NCBI GenBank assembly: GCA_964478165.1
Contig: CAYZGU010000001.1
Coordinates: 1 to 64,000 of the forward strand
Length of the DNA: 64,000 bases
Reading direction: 5' to 3'
Source: CAYZGU01 sp964478165
GTDB taxonomy: Bacteria > Poribacteria > WGA-4E > JAJDTR01
Shown here: piece by piece, positions 18,646 to 27,417 of the stretch
How positions within the stretch are numbered: position 1 is the first letter of the stretch
Layout of the letters: the number at the start of each line of letters is the position of its first letter
Program-made: the position numbers and the translations under genes
Notes under the pieces: generated by a model
Told to the model about the DNA's origin: nothing
Seen by the model: only the letters and a program-made list of their open reading frames with translations
Databases searched by the model: none

Positions 18646-20106
18646 TTACCTGTGACGTTCAAGAAACTCCGCGGCTATTTCGCGATCGTCAAAACAGATT
18701 TTCCGATCACACAGAACCTGATAGCCTTCATGACCTTTTCCGGCAATGGTTACAAGATCTCCCGCTTGGGCCATCCGAATCGCGTGACCTATTGCCTCGC
18801 GGCGATCTGGAACAAGATCATAGCTTGTCCCTTCTGGCAAACCCGCGAGAATGTCGCCGAAGATTCGATCCGGATCTTCCGTACGCGGATTATCCGAGGT
18901 TACTACGCTGTAATCGGCGAGGATTGCAGAAATTTTACCCATTTTCGGACGTTTGGCACGATCTCGATCGCCTCCACAGCCAAACACGCTAATTAAGCGT
19001 CCGGTGGAAATCTTCCGTGCAGCCATCAAAAGGTTCTCAAGTCCATGAGGTGTATGTGCATAATCGACAACAACAGAAAAATCTTGCCCCCGATCTACCA
19101 ACTCAAATCGCCCAGGCACAATTGCGTTTCCAAGCCCAATTATAATCTCCTCAGGCGAGCAACCGTGATGCAGAGCCACTCCGACCGCACAAAGCGCATT
19201 ATACAGATTGTAATGCCCCAGTAGGCGCAATCTTGCTCGAATGTCTCCTTGCGGAGTACTCACTGTAAACGCAAGTCCTTTGAGCGTTGATTCAACATCT
19301 CGAGCTGTAAGATCTGCCGATTTTTCGATGCCATAGGTGCAAATCGGAGCCGCTGTTTTCTGGCGAATTACATCTGATGCCGGATCATCCGCATTGAGGA
19401 GCGCTAAACCATTTACGCGACAAATCTGATGGAAAAGCATGATTTTAGCATCTAGGTATTCCTCCATGGTTTTATGATAGTCAAGATGATCTTGCGTCAG
19501 ATTAGTGAAAGCAGCAGTTTCAAATGTCAACCCCGCTAACCTTCTTTGCGCTAATCCTTGCGAAGACGTTTCCATTATAACGCACTTCAAACCCGCATCA
19601 GCGATTTGGCAAAAGAGGCCATGAAGTGTCAGTGCATCAGGTGTTGTTGTGACAGCTGGCATTGACACATTACCGTAACGATGTCCGACAGTGCCCATAA
19701 TCGCCGATTGTCGACCTGCCGCCTTGAAAATCGAGTGAACGAGATATGCCGTTGACGTCTTACCATTCGTACCTGTAACACCAATTAGCTTTAGCTTTTC
19801 ATGAATTCTATTGTGCCAATTGGCAGCGATTAATGACAGAGCGAGTCGAGCGTCTGCAGTCTCAATGTACGCTGAATCGGCGGAAATGGCCCCAGCAAGC
19901 AGACGCTCTCCAACAATTGCAACGGCCCCCTTTTGCAATGCTTGTGAGATAAAATTATGACCGTCAACGGTAACACCCGCATAGCAGACGAAAAGGTAAC
20001 CCGGCTTGACATCTCGATGATCGTTCGTAACCGCAAGAATCTCGCGGTTATCTGCCCCACACATCGAGACAATATCTACACCCTTAAGCAGGCATCGAAG
20101 ATTCAT
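18646..20106 (-). CDS. murE: UDP-MurNAc-L-Ala-D-Glu:meso-diaminopimelate ligase MurE
   Basis: This is the third amino-acid ligase of the stem peptide. Motifs are TNDHRDVKPGYLFVCYAG, the P-loop GVTGTNGKTSTAYLVHSIF, VDYAHTPHGLENLL, and TSDNPRTEDPDRI. The DNPR motif is the known marker for meso-diaminopimelate specificity as opposed to lysine, so the organism should have m-DAP peptidoglycan. It is 486 residues long, a normal length, and follows ftsI by 16 bp. Confidence 0.97.
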   Translation of the reverse strand: MNLRCLLKGVDIVSMCGADNREILAVTNDHRDVKPGYLFVCYAGVTVDGHNFISQALQKGAVAIVGERLLAGAISADSAYIETADARLALSLIAANWHNRIHEKLKLIGVTGTNGKTSTAYLVHSIFKAAGRQSAIMGTVGHRYGNVSMPAVTTTPDALTLHGLFCQIADAGLKCVIMETSSQGLAQRRLAGLTFETAAFTNLTQDHLDYHKTMEEYLDAKIMLFHQICRVNGLALLNADDPASDVIRQKTAAPICTYGIEKSADLTARDVESTLKGLAFTVSTPQGDIRARLRLLGHYNLYNALCAVGVALHHGCSPEEIIIGLGNAIVPGRFELVDRGQDFSVVVDYAHTPHGLENLLMAARKISTGRLISVFGCGGDRDRAKRPKMGKISAILADYSVVTSDNPRTEDPDRIFGDILAGLPEGTSYDLVPDRREAIGHAIRMAQAGDLVTIAGKGHEGYQVLCDRKICFDDREIAAEFLERHR

Positions 20107-20122
20107 CTTATCTCCGGCCTCA

Positions 20123-22006
20123 TCAGCGATTTACCATCGGTAGTTGGGCAAATAGATCCGTCTGATTGAGGTAACTCATTGTTTGATGCGCTATCTTTCG
20201 AAAGATAGGAGCGGTAACCCTACTACTCAAAGCGCCTCCCGCCGGTTCGTCGACAACAACAATAATGGAAATTTTCGGGTCTTCCGCGGGCAAGAAGCCT
20301 GCGAAAGTTGTAACCACCTTGCCTTTGACGTATCCTAAACGTGCCTTCGCCTTCTGAGCAGTCCCAGTTTTACCCGCCACACGGTATCCGTCAACGCGAG
20401 CAGTTTGCCCGGCACCGCTCTCCGTTACTTTAACGAGCATTTGTTTTACCTGTGCGGCAGATTCAGATGAAATAATACGATGGCTTCCTTCCCTGCGTGC
20501 GTGTTCAATTGACTGACCGTTTCTTCCGTGGATGTTCTTGGTGATATACGGCTCTAGCAGGATCCCATTTGTGGCAATGACATTAATCGCATTCAACATC
20601 TGAATCGGTGTCACCGAAATACCCTGTCCAAAAGGAACAGAACTTGCGGAATAACCATCCCACCGGTCGAAGCCCCTCAGGCTGCCACGCTTTTCGTATG
20701 GCAGATCAATGCCTGTCTTCCTTCCGAACCCGAATCGATGCGTATATTCTTCCAACTGCACCTTGCTGAGACGCGACGCAATTTTCACAACACCGATATT
20801 ACTAGATTTTTCGATAATATCGCTCAGCGTAAGCCAACCATTCGGCTTAACATCATGAATCGTGTGACCATTTGGAAGGCGATATTCGCCCGCTTCACAG
20901 TATTCAATAGAAGTTGGGGTCGCAACTTTTTCATTCAGTGCAGCTGCGGCGACAACAATCTTAAACACAGAACCAGGCTCATACTGCATCCAGATTGCAT
21001 GATTGCGTTTCGTTGATTCTCGGCTGGCTGAATAATCGTTCAGATTATAGTTCGGGTAATTCGCCAGGGCCAGAATCTCACCCGTCTTCGAATGCATTAC
21101 GACTACGGTTCCTTTTTCTGCCCGCCATGTTTTACATGCAGAGGACAATTCCCTTTCCGCAATGAACTGGATATTTTCGTCAATGGTTAACACGACATCA
21201 CTACCATATCCAGGCATGGCCTCATAGACTGCCGGAGGACTAATAGGACGCTTCTTTCCATCAGTGTAAACCAGCAGCTTTTCAGGCATTTCTGATCCCT
21301 CAGACCCCGAGCGTTCGCCTCTCCCAAGCAGATGGGGATTGTGCTGATGCTCAATCCCTTCCATCCCTTCGTTCGCAAAGTTCGTATAACCAATTACGTG
21401 ACAGGCACGGTCATCCTTTGGGTAAAATCTTCGTCCGTGAATCTGATATCCTAAACCGCGAACCTGTCTTGTAATACGTTGAATATCCGCTAAGCGATCG
21501 TAACCTAAATTCCGAGCCAACCAGACAAATCGACGTTGTTTCTTCTCCAGTAACGTCATAATTCGAGATTCTGATACGCCCAACAGCAGGGAAAGTTGAC
21601 CCGCGATTTTCCGCGGCTCCGTATTCAGAAATTTTGGGTCAGCGTACACCGAAACAAGATCGCGATTGAGTGCAAGTATATTATGGTGACGATCAAGAAT
21701 CTTGCCTCTCTTGGCCCGACCTGATATTTGAATCCGGCGCTCATCTTCAGATCGTTTGCACAATACTTCGCTATGTAGGAATTGAACTAAAAACAGTCGC
21801 CCAATCAGTACGCCGAAAGCTAGCTGTAGAGCAATAAGCAATATAGTAATCCGCGAGGTGGATATCCGTGGCAATTTTGTTCGAGCTTCATCAGATTCAG
21901 AGCCAGTGCTTGAGAACTTTGCTTTGTAGAGATTAGGGTTCAGAGTCCCACACATGACTGGTCTGGTAGTCTGACTGTGCTTCTTCTTTACAAATCGGTT
22001 TTTCAA
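20123..22006 (-). CDS. ftsI: Septal transpeptidase FtsI (class B penicillin-binding protein)
   Basis: This 627-residue class B PBP has a basic cytoplasmic tail of about 50 residues and a membrane anchor (ILLIALQLAFGVLIGRLFLV). A pedestal domain follows, and then a transpeptidase domain with the active-site SxxK in YEPGSVFKIV, SxN in EKSSNIGVV and KTG in VAGKTGTAQKA. It cross-links septal peptidoglycan together with FtsW. Its start overlaps the ftsL stop by 4 bp, indicating translational coupling. Confidence 0.96.
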   Translation of the reverse strand: MKNRFVKKKHSQTTRPVMCGTLNPNLYKAKFSSTGSESDEARTKLPRISTSRITILLIALQLAFGVLIGRLFLVQFLHSEVLCKRSEDERRIQISGRAKRGKILDRHHNILALNRDLVSVYADPKFLNTEPRKIAGQLSLLLGVSESRIMTLLEKKQRRFVWLARNLGYDRLADIQRITRQVRGLGYQIHGRRFYPKDDRACHVIGYTNFANEGMEGIEHQHNPHLLGRGERSGSEGSEMPEKLLVYTDGKKRPISPPAVYEAMPGYGSDVVLTIDENIQFIAERELSSACKTWRAEKGTVVVMHSKTGEILALANYPNYNLNDYSASRESTKRNHAIWMQYEPGSVFKIVVAAAALNEKVATPTSIEYCEAGEYRLPNGHTIHDVKPNGWLTLSDIIEKSSNIGVVKIASRLSKVQLEEYTHRFGFGRKTGIDLPYEKRGSLRGFDRWDGYSASSVPFGQGISVTPIQMLNAINVIATNGILLEPYITKNIHGRNGQSIEHARREGSHRIISSESAAQVKQMLVKVTESGAGQTARVDGYRVAGKTGTAQKAKARLGYVKGKVVTTFAGFLPAEDPKISIIVVVDEPAGGALSSRVTAPIFRKIAHQTMSYLNQTDLFAQLPMVNR

Positions 22007-22326
22007 TTTTCTGAATCCTCTCCGTTATTGACCATTGGTTCCCACAAATTTCGAACTGGATGGGACGTCTGAACCATGTACAACTCCTGTGCAATTTCGT
22101 GAATACGCTCGGCAGATGTCAATCTAGATTCCTCCAATTCTAGCTTATGAATCTCATCAACTAATCGATTTTTTTGTTGTTCAATATCCTCGCGAATCTG
22201 CAACGCAATTCTATTTTGTTCCGAAGACAACCAAGCGTTTACAAACGAGATGCATATATAACAAAATAAAATGACATATGCAAGACGGGGCAGTTTTCTC
22301 GATGGTCGGAATGTTTGATGTTTCAT
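22003..22326 (-). CDS. ftsL: FtsL-like divisome protein
   Basis: A small bitopic protein of 107 residues has a basic N-terminus, one transmembrane helix (LAYVILFCYICISFVNAWL) and a coiled-coil stretch (REDIEQQKNRLVDEIHKLEL) ending in IHEIAQELYMV. FtsL sequences diverge strongly, so the assignment rests on size, topology and position between rsmH and ftsI, where FtsL is normally encoded. In the cell it pairs with FtsB/DivIC and FtsQ. Confidence 0.8.
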   Translation of the reverse strand: MKHQTFRPSRKLPRLAYVILFCYICISFVNAWLSSEQNRIALQIREDIEQQKNRLVDEIHKLELEESRLTSAERIHEIAQELYMVQTSHPVRNLWEPMVNNGEDSEN

Positions 22327-22445
22327 ATAATCAAATTGACCTGTGGGCTTATGAGGTACAGCACTGTGGCCATTTTTTATCTCGATCTTACATTTCCGTC
22401 GCCGGACGCGTAGAGAGCTCTAATCAAAAACGCTTGGTTTCCGTG

Positions 22446-23399
22446 TTAAGATTCAGAGATCTTTACTGCCACACGCAATTTCGCGCTTCGGGATCGCGGG
22501 TTTCTTTGAACTTCCTCCGGCGTTGGTGTTATCGGACGTTTAGTTAATGGTTTAAGAGAAGGAACATGCCGACAAACACAGGTGGGAATTTTCGGTGGAC
22601 AGATGCATTGACGAGATAAATCGCGAAATCGCCGCTTGACGATACGATCTTCGAGCGAATGGAAGGAGATAACACAGATGCGCCCACCCAATTTAAGAGC
22701 GGAAACAGCAGTATCCAATCCTGTTGCGAGGTTTTCCAATTCATTGTTGACATAAATCCGTAGCGCTTGAAAAACTTTTGTGGCAGGGTGGATGCGTGAA
22801 CTGTAACTATTTTGCCTATGGGGAATCGCCTGCTCGACGATTTCCGCAAGGAGACGCGTCGTGGTAATGCGCTTCTTCCTTCGAGCTTGACCAATCCGTT
22901 GCGCAATTCTTTTTGCCCAACGCTCTTCGCCAAATTTTGTGAAAATATCTGTCAGCTCGTGCTCACAAGCCCCATTCACGACTTGTGCGGCAGAGAGAGA
23001 TTGCTGCTTATCCATGCGCATATCCAACCGCCCTTCGCGAGCAAAACTAAACCCTCTTGACGCGGTGTCCAATTGCAAAGATGAAACCCCTAAATCAAGC
23101 AAAACCCCGTCAACTTTGGAAAACGAATTTTCGGCTAGAATCCGATATAAAGATGCGAAATTACCCTGAATTAGTGCACATCGACAGCGATAGTCATACA
23201 AAGTCTCTTTTGCCACCGCGAGCGCTTCTGCATCTCGATCAATTCCGATAAGCCGTCCACCTGGCGTCGACGCCTCGAGAATCGCGCTAGCGTGCCCACC
23301 AAGACCGACCGTTCCATCTAGGTAGACTGCTCCCATCTTTGTAGGCTGCAAAAAACCGACGACTTGATTCACCAAAACCGGTCTGTGTACTACTTTCAT
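22446..23399 (-). CDS. rsmH: 16S rRNA (cytosine-1402-N4)-methyltransferase RsmH (MraW)
   Basis: The 317-residue SAM-dependent enzyme methylates C1402 of 16S rRNA at the ribosomal P site. It has HRPVLVNQVVGFL, the SAM loop YLDGTVGLGGHASAIL, GVLLDLGVSSLQLD, FQALRIYVNNELENL and VISFHSLEDRIVKR. The start ATG at 23399 has GGAGA 11 nt upstream. It is the first gene of the dcw cluster; the mraZ regulator usually found just upstream is absent. Confidence 0.97.
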   Translation of the reverse strand: MKVVHRPVLVNQVVGFLQPTKMGAVYLDGTVGLGGHASAILEASTPGGRLIGIDRDAEALAVAKETLYDYRCRCALIQGNFASLYRILAENSFSKVDGVLLDLGVSSLQLDTASRGFSFAREGRLDMRMDKQQSLSAAQVVNGACEHELTDIFTKFGEERWAKRIAQRIGQARRKKRITTTRLLAEIVEQAIPHRQNSYSSRIHPATKVFQALRIYVNNELENLATGLDTAVSALKLGGRICVISFHSLEDRIVKRRFRDLSRQCICPPKIPTCVCRHVPSLKPLTKRPITPTPEEVQRNPRSRSAKLRVAVKISES

Positions 23400-23539
23400 C
23401 TAGCACAAAATCTCCCTTTATCGCCTGCCGCAAAACTCGGCCCATCGAATCATTAATGTAATTTCGTAGAAACCGCTCTCTCGAGTTAGCACTCCAGGAC
23501 TTAAATCGGTGGATTTCGAAAGTCTCCACCATCAAGAGT

Positions 23540-23570
23540 ATTATAGCATACGCGCACATCGTGTCATCAA
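23540..23570 (-). promoter_or_regulatory. Extended -10 promoter of the dcw cluster
   Basis: On the minus strand TGC-TATAAT (extended -10; hexamer 23540-23545) is preceded by -35 TTGATG (23565-23570) with a 19-bp spacer. Transcription would start near 23533, about 135 nt before rsmH. No TGGG-type MraZ repeats are visible around it, matching the absence of mraZ. Confidence 0.6.
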
Positions 23571-23737
23571 GCGAAAATTAATTCACCACGTGCTCTAAAA
23601 TCAAACACATAAGGGACTAACGAGATTTTGGACCACAGAGTGCACAATTTATGATAAGCTGAATACAATGCGAAAAATATCACTTTACAATTGCGCAGTT
23701 TTGAGTTAGACTTAGTGGTCTTGGGAGGGTGACTATT

Positions 23738-24367
23738 ATGGCCGAAACTCGTAATCTCGGCAGACGCATCGAGCTTGTACCAATGGACCCGCATTTTCAC
23801 AACATCACGGTTGCTCTGTATTGTCAGCAACGCAGCGAAGGACCAGTGTTTGTGGTTCATACCTACAGCCACGTTGACGCCGCAAATGAACGCATTGCTT
23901 CCATAGTCGAAGGGATGCTGGTACTGGGTGGGATGGAGATAACAACAGACGGGTGTCTCCGGTTTCCGTGCGGCACAGACCACGAACTCGCCTGTAAACG
24001 GGTTTTTCTGGAAGCCTGCAAACTCGAACTAAATCACGCAATTAAACCACGTCCTTTGAGCATTCTAGATAAAAAATCTGGGCTAAACGTCACAATTTTG
24101 AATGTCGGAACTGGAGCATATCAAGTTAGGGCAGAGGGTGACGCCAGAAACAAGGACAGACGTATATCCGCAATTGCCGGCGGTTTGATTAAGCTGGCTC
24201 GTATGGTGGACGAAAGCACGGACCGAATCTCTTTTCCCTGCGGACATTCCCACGACGCAATGGTTGGTTTGTTACTAATCCGCGCACCAAATGTGAGGGC
24301 TGCCATTCGTGAGCAAGAAATGACAGCTTCGCGCGGCGTTCTCTCGGCGCCAAGTCAACAGGAATGA
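23738..24367 (+). CDS. Unknown protein with two tandem FPCG-motif repeats
   Basis: The 209-residue product starts at the ATG at 23738 with GGGAGG 9 nt upstream. I do not recognise a named family. The protein is an internal duplication. Repeat 1 (about residues 15-100) contains DAANERIASIVEGMLVLGG and LRFPCGTDHELA. Repeat 2 (about 115-200) contains DRRISAIAGGLIKLARM and ISFPCGHSHDAM. Each repeat has one Cys in an F-P-C-G-x-x-H-[DE] motif, so the pair of Cys/His sites could bind a metal or cofactor. There is no signal peptide. The gene is 48 bp upstream of a corrinoid-type methyltransferase gene and probably co-transcribed with it, suggesting a role in one-carbon or methyl-group chemistry (inference). 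Confidence 0.7.
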   Translation: MAETRNLGRRIELVPMDPHFHNITVALYCQQRSEGPVFVVHTYSHVDAANERIASIVEGMLVLGGMEITTDGCLRFPCGTDHELACKRVFLEACKLELNHAIKPRPLSILDKKSGLNVTILNVGTGAYQVRAEGDARNKDRRISAIAGGLIKLARMVDESTDRISFPCGHSHDAMVGLLLIRAPNVRAAIREQEMTASRGVLSAPSQQE

Positions 24368-24415
24368 TTTCCCGCAGAAAAATTGGGCACTTCACCGCAA
24401 GTGAGGAGAAAGATT

Positions 24416-25459
24416 ATGGAAAATAACAATGTTGGTCCAATGAACAGTCGCGAGCGTGTTTTGGCAGCACTAGGTCGAGACCCGGTGGATCGAACACCAG
24501 TGTGCAATCCTACTTCTGTTGCCACAGTGGAACTCATGGACCTTGTTGATGCGCCATTCCCGCAAGCCAATCGCGAACCAGAATTAATGGCTCGGTTGGC
24601 CGCCACTGGATACACTGAGTTAGGATTCGACACCATTATGCCAGTGTTCTCGATTATTCAGGAATCAGCTGCTCTGGGCTGCAAAATTCAATGGGAACAG
24701 AAGGACAATTGGCCAACGGTAAAAATGCGTGAACCAATCTGGGAAGATGTGAATGACATCAGAGTTCCCTCAGACCTTATAACCCATCCAGACACCAAGT
24801 GCGTACTAGACGCAATTCGGATTCTCAAGAAGGAATATGGTGATGAGGTCGCTATAATTGGCAAAACAATGGGACCTTGGTCTCTAGGGTACCACTGCTT
24901 CGGCGTCGAACCTTTCCTTCTAATGTCGTTAGATGATCCGGAAAAGACTAAACTTGCCCTAGACCGTATGAAGGAAATAACCGTGCAGTTTGGGGTGGCT
25001 CAGATCGATGCCGGAGCAGATGCGCTGACTCTACCAGACCACGCCACTGGTGATTTAGTCAGTGGGGATTATTATAAACGCTACCTGCGGGATCTACACA
25101 TTGAATTTGTCGATCGTATTCCTATCCCACTAATTCTCCATATCTGCGGACGAACGGTGGACCGTATGGATTATATCGCTCAAACGGGAATGGCCGCATT
25201 CCATTACGATTCCAAGAACAAGCCCGCTGAATCGATTGACGCTGTAAAAAATCGAATTGCTCTTGTGGGAAACATTAATAATCCTGAAACGCTTTTTGCG
25301 AAAGAACCTGAGGACGTTCGCCAGGAAGTCTATCGCAATCTCGAAGCACGCGTTCAGCTCGTGGGACCTGAGTGTGCAATCCCACTTCAAACTGCCATCG
25401 AGAACCTCAAAGAAATTCCCAAGGCTGTGCAGGATTGGCACAAGGAGCAGGCGGCGTGA
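24416..25459 (+). CDS. URO-D/MtaA-like cobamide-dependent methyltransferase
   Basis: The product of about 347 residues belongs to the uroporphyrinogen-decarboxylase fold family. The zinc ligands of the methyltransferase branch are present: His242 and Cys244 in LHICGRT and Cys320 in GPECAI, the H-x-C-x(n)-C pattern of MtaA/MtbA/CmuA enzymes. The decarboxylase family lacks these. The N-terminus (NSRERVLAALGRDPVDRTPV) is typical. Characterised relatives move methyl groups between corrinoid proteins and thiols. The ATG at 24416 has GAGGAG at about 8 nt; an earlier in-frame start lacks support. No corrinoid protein gene is in the window. Confidence 0.8.
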   Translation: MENNNVGPMNSRERVLAALGRDPVDRTPVCNPTSVATVELMDLVDAPFPQANREPELMARLAATGYTELGFDTIMPVFSIIQESAALGCKIQWEQKDNWPTVKMREPIWEDVNDIRVPSDLITHPDTKCVLDAIRILKKEYGDEVAIIGKTMGPWSLGYHCFGVEPFLLMSLDDPEKTKLALDRMKEITVQFGVAQIDAGADALTLPDHATGDLVSGDYYKRYLRDLHIEFVDRIPIPLILHICGRTVDRMDYIAQTGMAAFHYDSKNKPAESIDAVKNRIALVGNINNPETLFAKEPEDVRQEVYRNLEARVQLVGPECAIPLQTAIENLKEIPKAVQDWHKEQAA

Positions 25460-25542
25460 ACTAATTCCGTGTGATTTCCAATAGCTTATGTGAACTATGC
25501 TATTGTGCGAATCACACTCAAATTTTCCAAAAAGGACAACAG

Positions 25543-26892
25543 ATGAAACGAGAACACGCGGTGTTTTCCTTGGTTGTCTTTTGCAACATGCTCGTTTTCA
25601 TTGCCTGTACAAACGAAAGAACCGCCCGCGAAAAACAAATCGCTTATTTCTTTCCAACGGCAAACCGTTTCGTTCTGAAAACTCCCACATTGTCAACAGA
25701 GCACATCACCTCCCTCGAGAGTACGCTTGGAAAGAAACTTCGGACCGACGATCTGACACCAACCTTTCATATTGCAACGGCAAAAAACGGGCAGCCATTG
25801 GGCACGGTCCTGTTCCTTGAAATAGGCATGCCTCATGGCATACTTAGTGGCGGCATTGGCCTAAACATGCAGGGAAAGATTGTCGGAATAAACATTTATA
25901 AACTCAATATTCCCAAGGGCGAATTCCTCGTCCAATTCGTCGGCAAAAACATTGAAGATGCATTTGAAGTAGGCGCCGATGTAATAGCAATCCCTGGACA
26001 AAAGAAACTCTCTCAAGCAATTGCGAATTTTGCTAAGAAGGGGCTTGTTCTGACGCATACTCTATTCCCTAAAAAGACCGAAGCTGTCCGTATTGACACG
26101 GGCAGAAGATACACCATTTCACAATTAACGAAAGCCGTCATAGGCCACTTGAATGGCGTTGTGACAATTGACGTCTACTACTCTCGAGCCCCCACGCAAT
26201 TTGCTGAAAGACGCCGTAAAATATGGGATCTGCTTAAGGAATACAGGGCTTTTTCAAACAATTTACAAATGCGTATGGTTGATCCGATAGACCTTGATGC
26301 GGCTGAAAAAGAGGCATTGACCTCTCGGGGTATTACCGAACTGCAGGTGAAGGCCTTCCACGGATACAATAATGAGGTTGCAAATATCTACATGAGCGTT
26401 GTAGTCGCATACGATGGTAGGGAGGAGATTCTTCCTATAATTGAAGACACAAACACCTTTGAACATAATTTGACTTCCGCGATCTTGAAACTAACAGCCG
26501 ATGAGGTCTCAGAGTCGCCACCTGCGGAAGCGGTTGAACCAGAAACCTTGATTGAGCTCATGGACATGATGAAAGAGCCTTACGACATTCTCCGCGAATA
26601 TTTTCAGACGCGCAGAACCAGACATGCTGCACTCAACTCCGCAAAAACTCTGGCCAGATATATAAAGTTCGTCGACTATTTTGAGCCACCCATCAATGCC
26701 GATCAAACAGAAGAATACGCCTATTTCCAAAAACAGGTAGCTACAGCGCTCCACCAATTGATAAGTGCCCTGGAATCGGAAGGACATTCCGACAATGCCA
26801 CACAACGCTGGGAAGAGCTCTTGGACTGGGTCGATAAAGCGCACCTGCGTTTCAGCATACACGAAGTTGACTTGGACGAAGATTTGAATTAA
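25543..26892 (+). CDS. Lipoprotein fusing an FMN-binding-like domain to a GldG/ABC-aux domain
   Basis: The product of about 449 residues starts at an ATG with AGGA upstream and has a lipoprotein-type signal (hydrophobic stretch ending VFIAC). Residues of about 60-165 resemble an FMN-binding (RnfG-like) domain, including GIGLNMQGKIVGINIYKL. The usual flavinylation SGAT motif is not present; IPGQKKLS occupies that place. Residues of about 185-325 match the GldG-type domain (GVVTIDVYYSRAPTQFAERR, then LQMRMVDPIDLDAAEKEAL, then VVVAYDGREEILPII). The rest is helical. It precedes the Rieske and cytochrome b genes by 36 bp, so it is probably an accessory subunit of that complex (inference). Confidence 0.6.
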   Translation: MKREHAVFSLVVFCNMLVFIACTNERTAREKQIAYFFPTANRFVLKTPTLSTEHITSLESTLGKKLRTDDLTPTFHIATAKNGQPLGTVLFLEIGMPHGILSGGIGLNMQGKIVGINIYKLNIPKGEFLVQFVGKNIEDAFEVGADVIAIPGQKKLSQAIANFAKKGLVLTHTLFPKKTEAVRIDTGRRYTISQLTKAVIGHLNGVVTIDVYYSRAPTQFAERRRKIWDLLKEYRAFSNNLQMRMVDPIDLDAAEKEALTSRGITELQVKAFHGYNNEVANIYMSVVVAYDGREEILPIIEDTNTFEHNLTSAILKLTADEVSESPPAEAVEPETLIELMDMMKEPYDILREYFQTRRTRHAALNSAKTLARYIKFVDYFEPPINADQTEEYAYFQKQVATALHQLISALESEGHSDNATQRWEELLDWVDKAHLRFSIHEVDLDEDLN

Positions 26893-26928
26893 AGGCCGCA
26901 CCACTTTCTATGACAGGGGGAATCAAGC

Positions 26929-27414
26929 ATGGATTGCAGCCCAGAAAATAAGCACATTGGACGACGCTCCTTCTGCACTATAGGCCTTCTCCTTGTCAAT
27001 GGGCTAATCAGTTTGGCTATGGCAGTTCCGTTAATTGGTTTTATAATCGCACCAATCTTTAAGAACACGCACCAGAAATTTGTGGTTTTAGGGATTGTAG
27101 ATCTGCTGAAGGGAAGCCGCCACAAAAAAATCAATTATACATTCGAAGCTCAAGATGGATGGATCCGGAGTAACAAAAAGCGCTCAGTTTATGTAACAGA
27201 TCGCGGCCACGGAAATTTCGTCGTATTCTCGCGATCGTGCTCTCATCTCAACTGTCTCGTTCGCTGGGAAACATCAAGAGAACGCTTCATCTGTCCCTGC
27301 CATGGAGGAATTTTTGATGAGGAGGGCAACGTGCTGAGAGGGCCACCCCAGCGCCCATTGGAAAGACTACAGACAAAAATCACAAACGGGGTCCTCTATG
27401 TCAAGGAGAGTTAG
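26929..27414 (+). CDS. Rieske iron-sulfur protein of a bc1/b6f-type complex
   Basis: This 161-residue protein has an N-terminal RR-containing segment followed by a membrane anchor (IGLLLVNGLISLAMAVPLIGFIIAPI). A soluble Rieske domain follows with CSHLNC (C-x-H-x2-C) and CPCHGG (C-x2-H), which ligate the 2Fe-2S cluster. GRRSFC near residue 11 resembles a twin-arginine signal. It oxidises quinol together with cytochrome b, encoded 3 bp downstream. It starts at an ATG after a G-rich site. Cytochrome c1 or f is not encoded nearby. Confidence 0.9.
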   Translation: MDCSPENKHIGRRSFCTIGLLLVNGLISLAMAVPLIGFIIAPIFKNTHQKFVVLGIVDLLKGSRHKKINYTFEAQDGWIRSNKKRSVYVTDRGHGNFVVFSRSCSHLNCLVRWETSRERFICPCHGGIFDEEGNVLRGPPQRPLERLQTKITNGVLYVKES

Positions 27415-27417
27415 TGT

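Noticed and set aside
23567..23983. 138-codon minus-strand frame
   Set aside because: Lies antisense over the promoter region and start of the FPCG-repeat gene; no domain.
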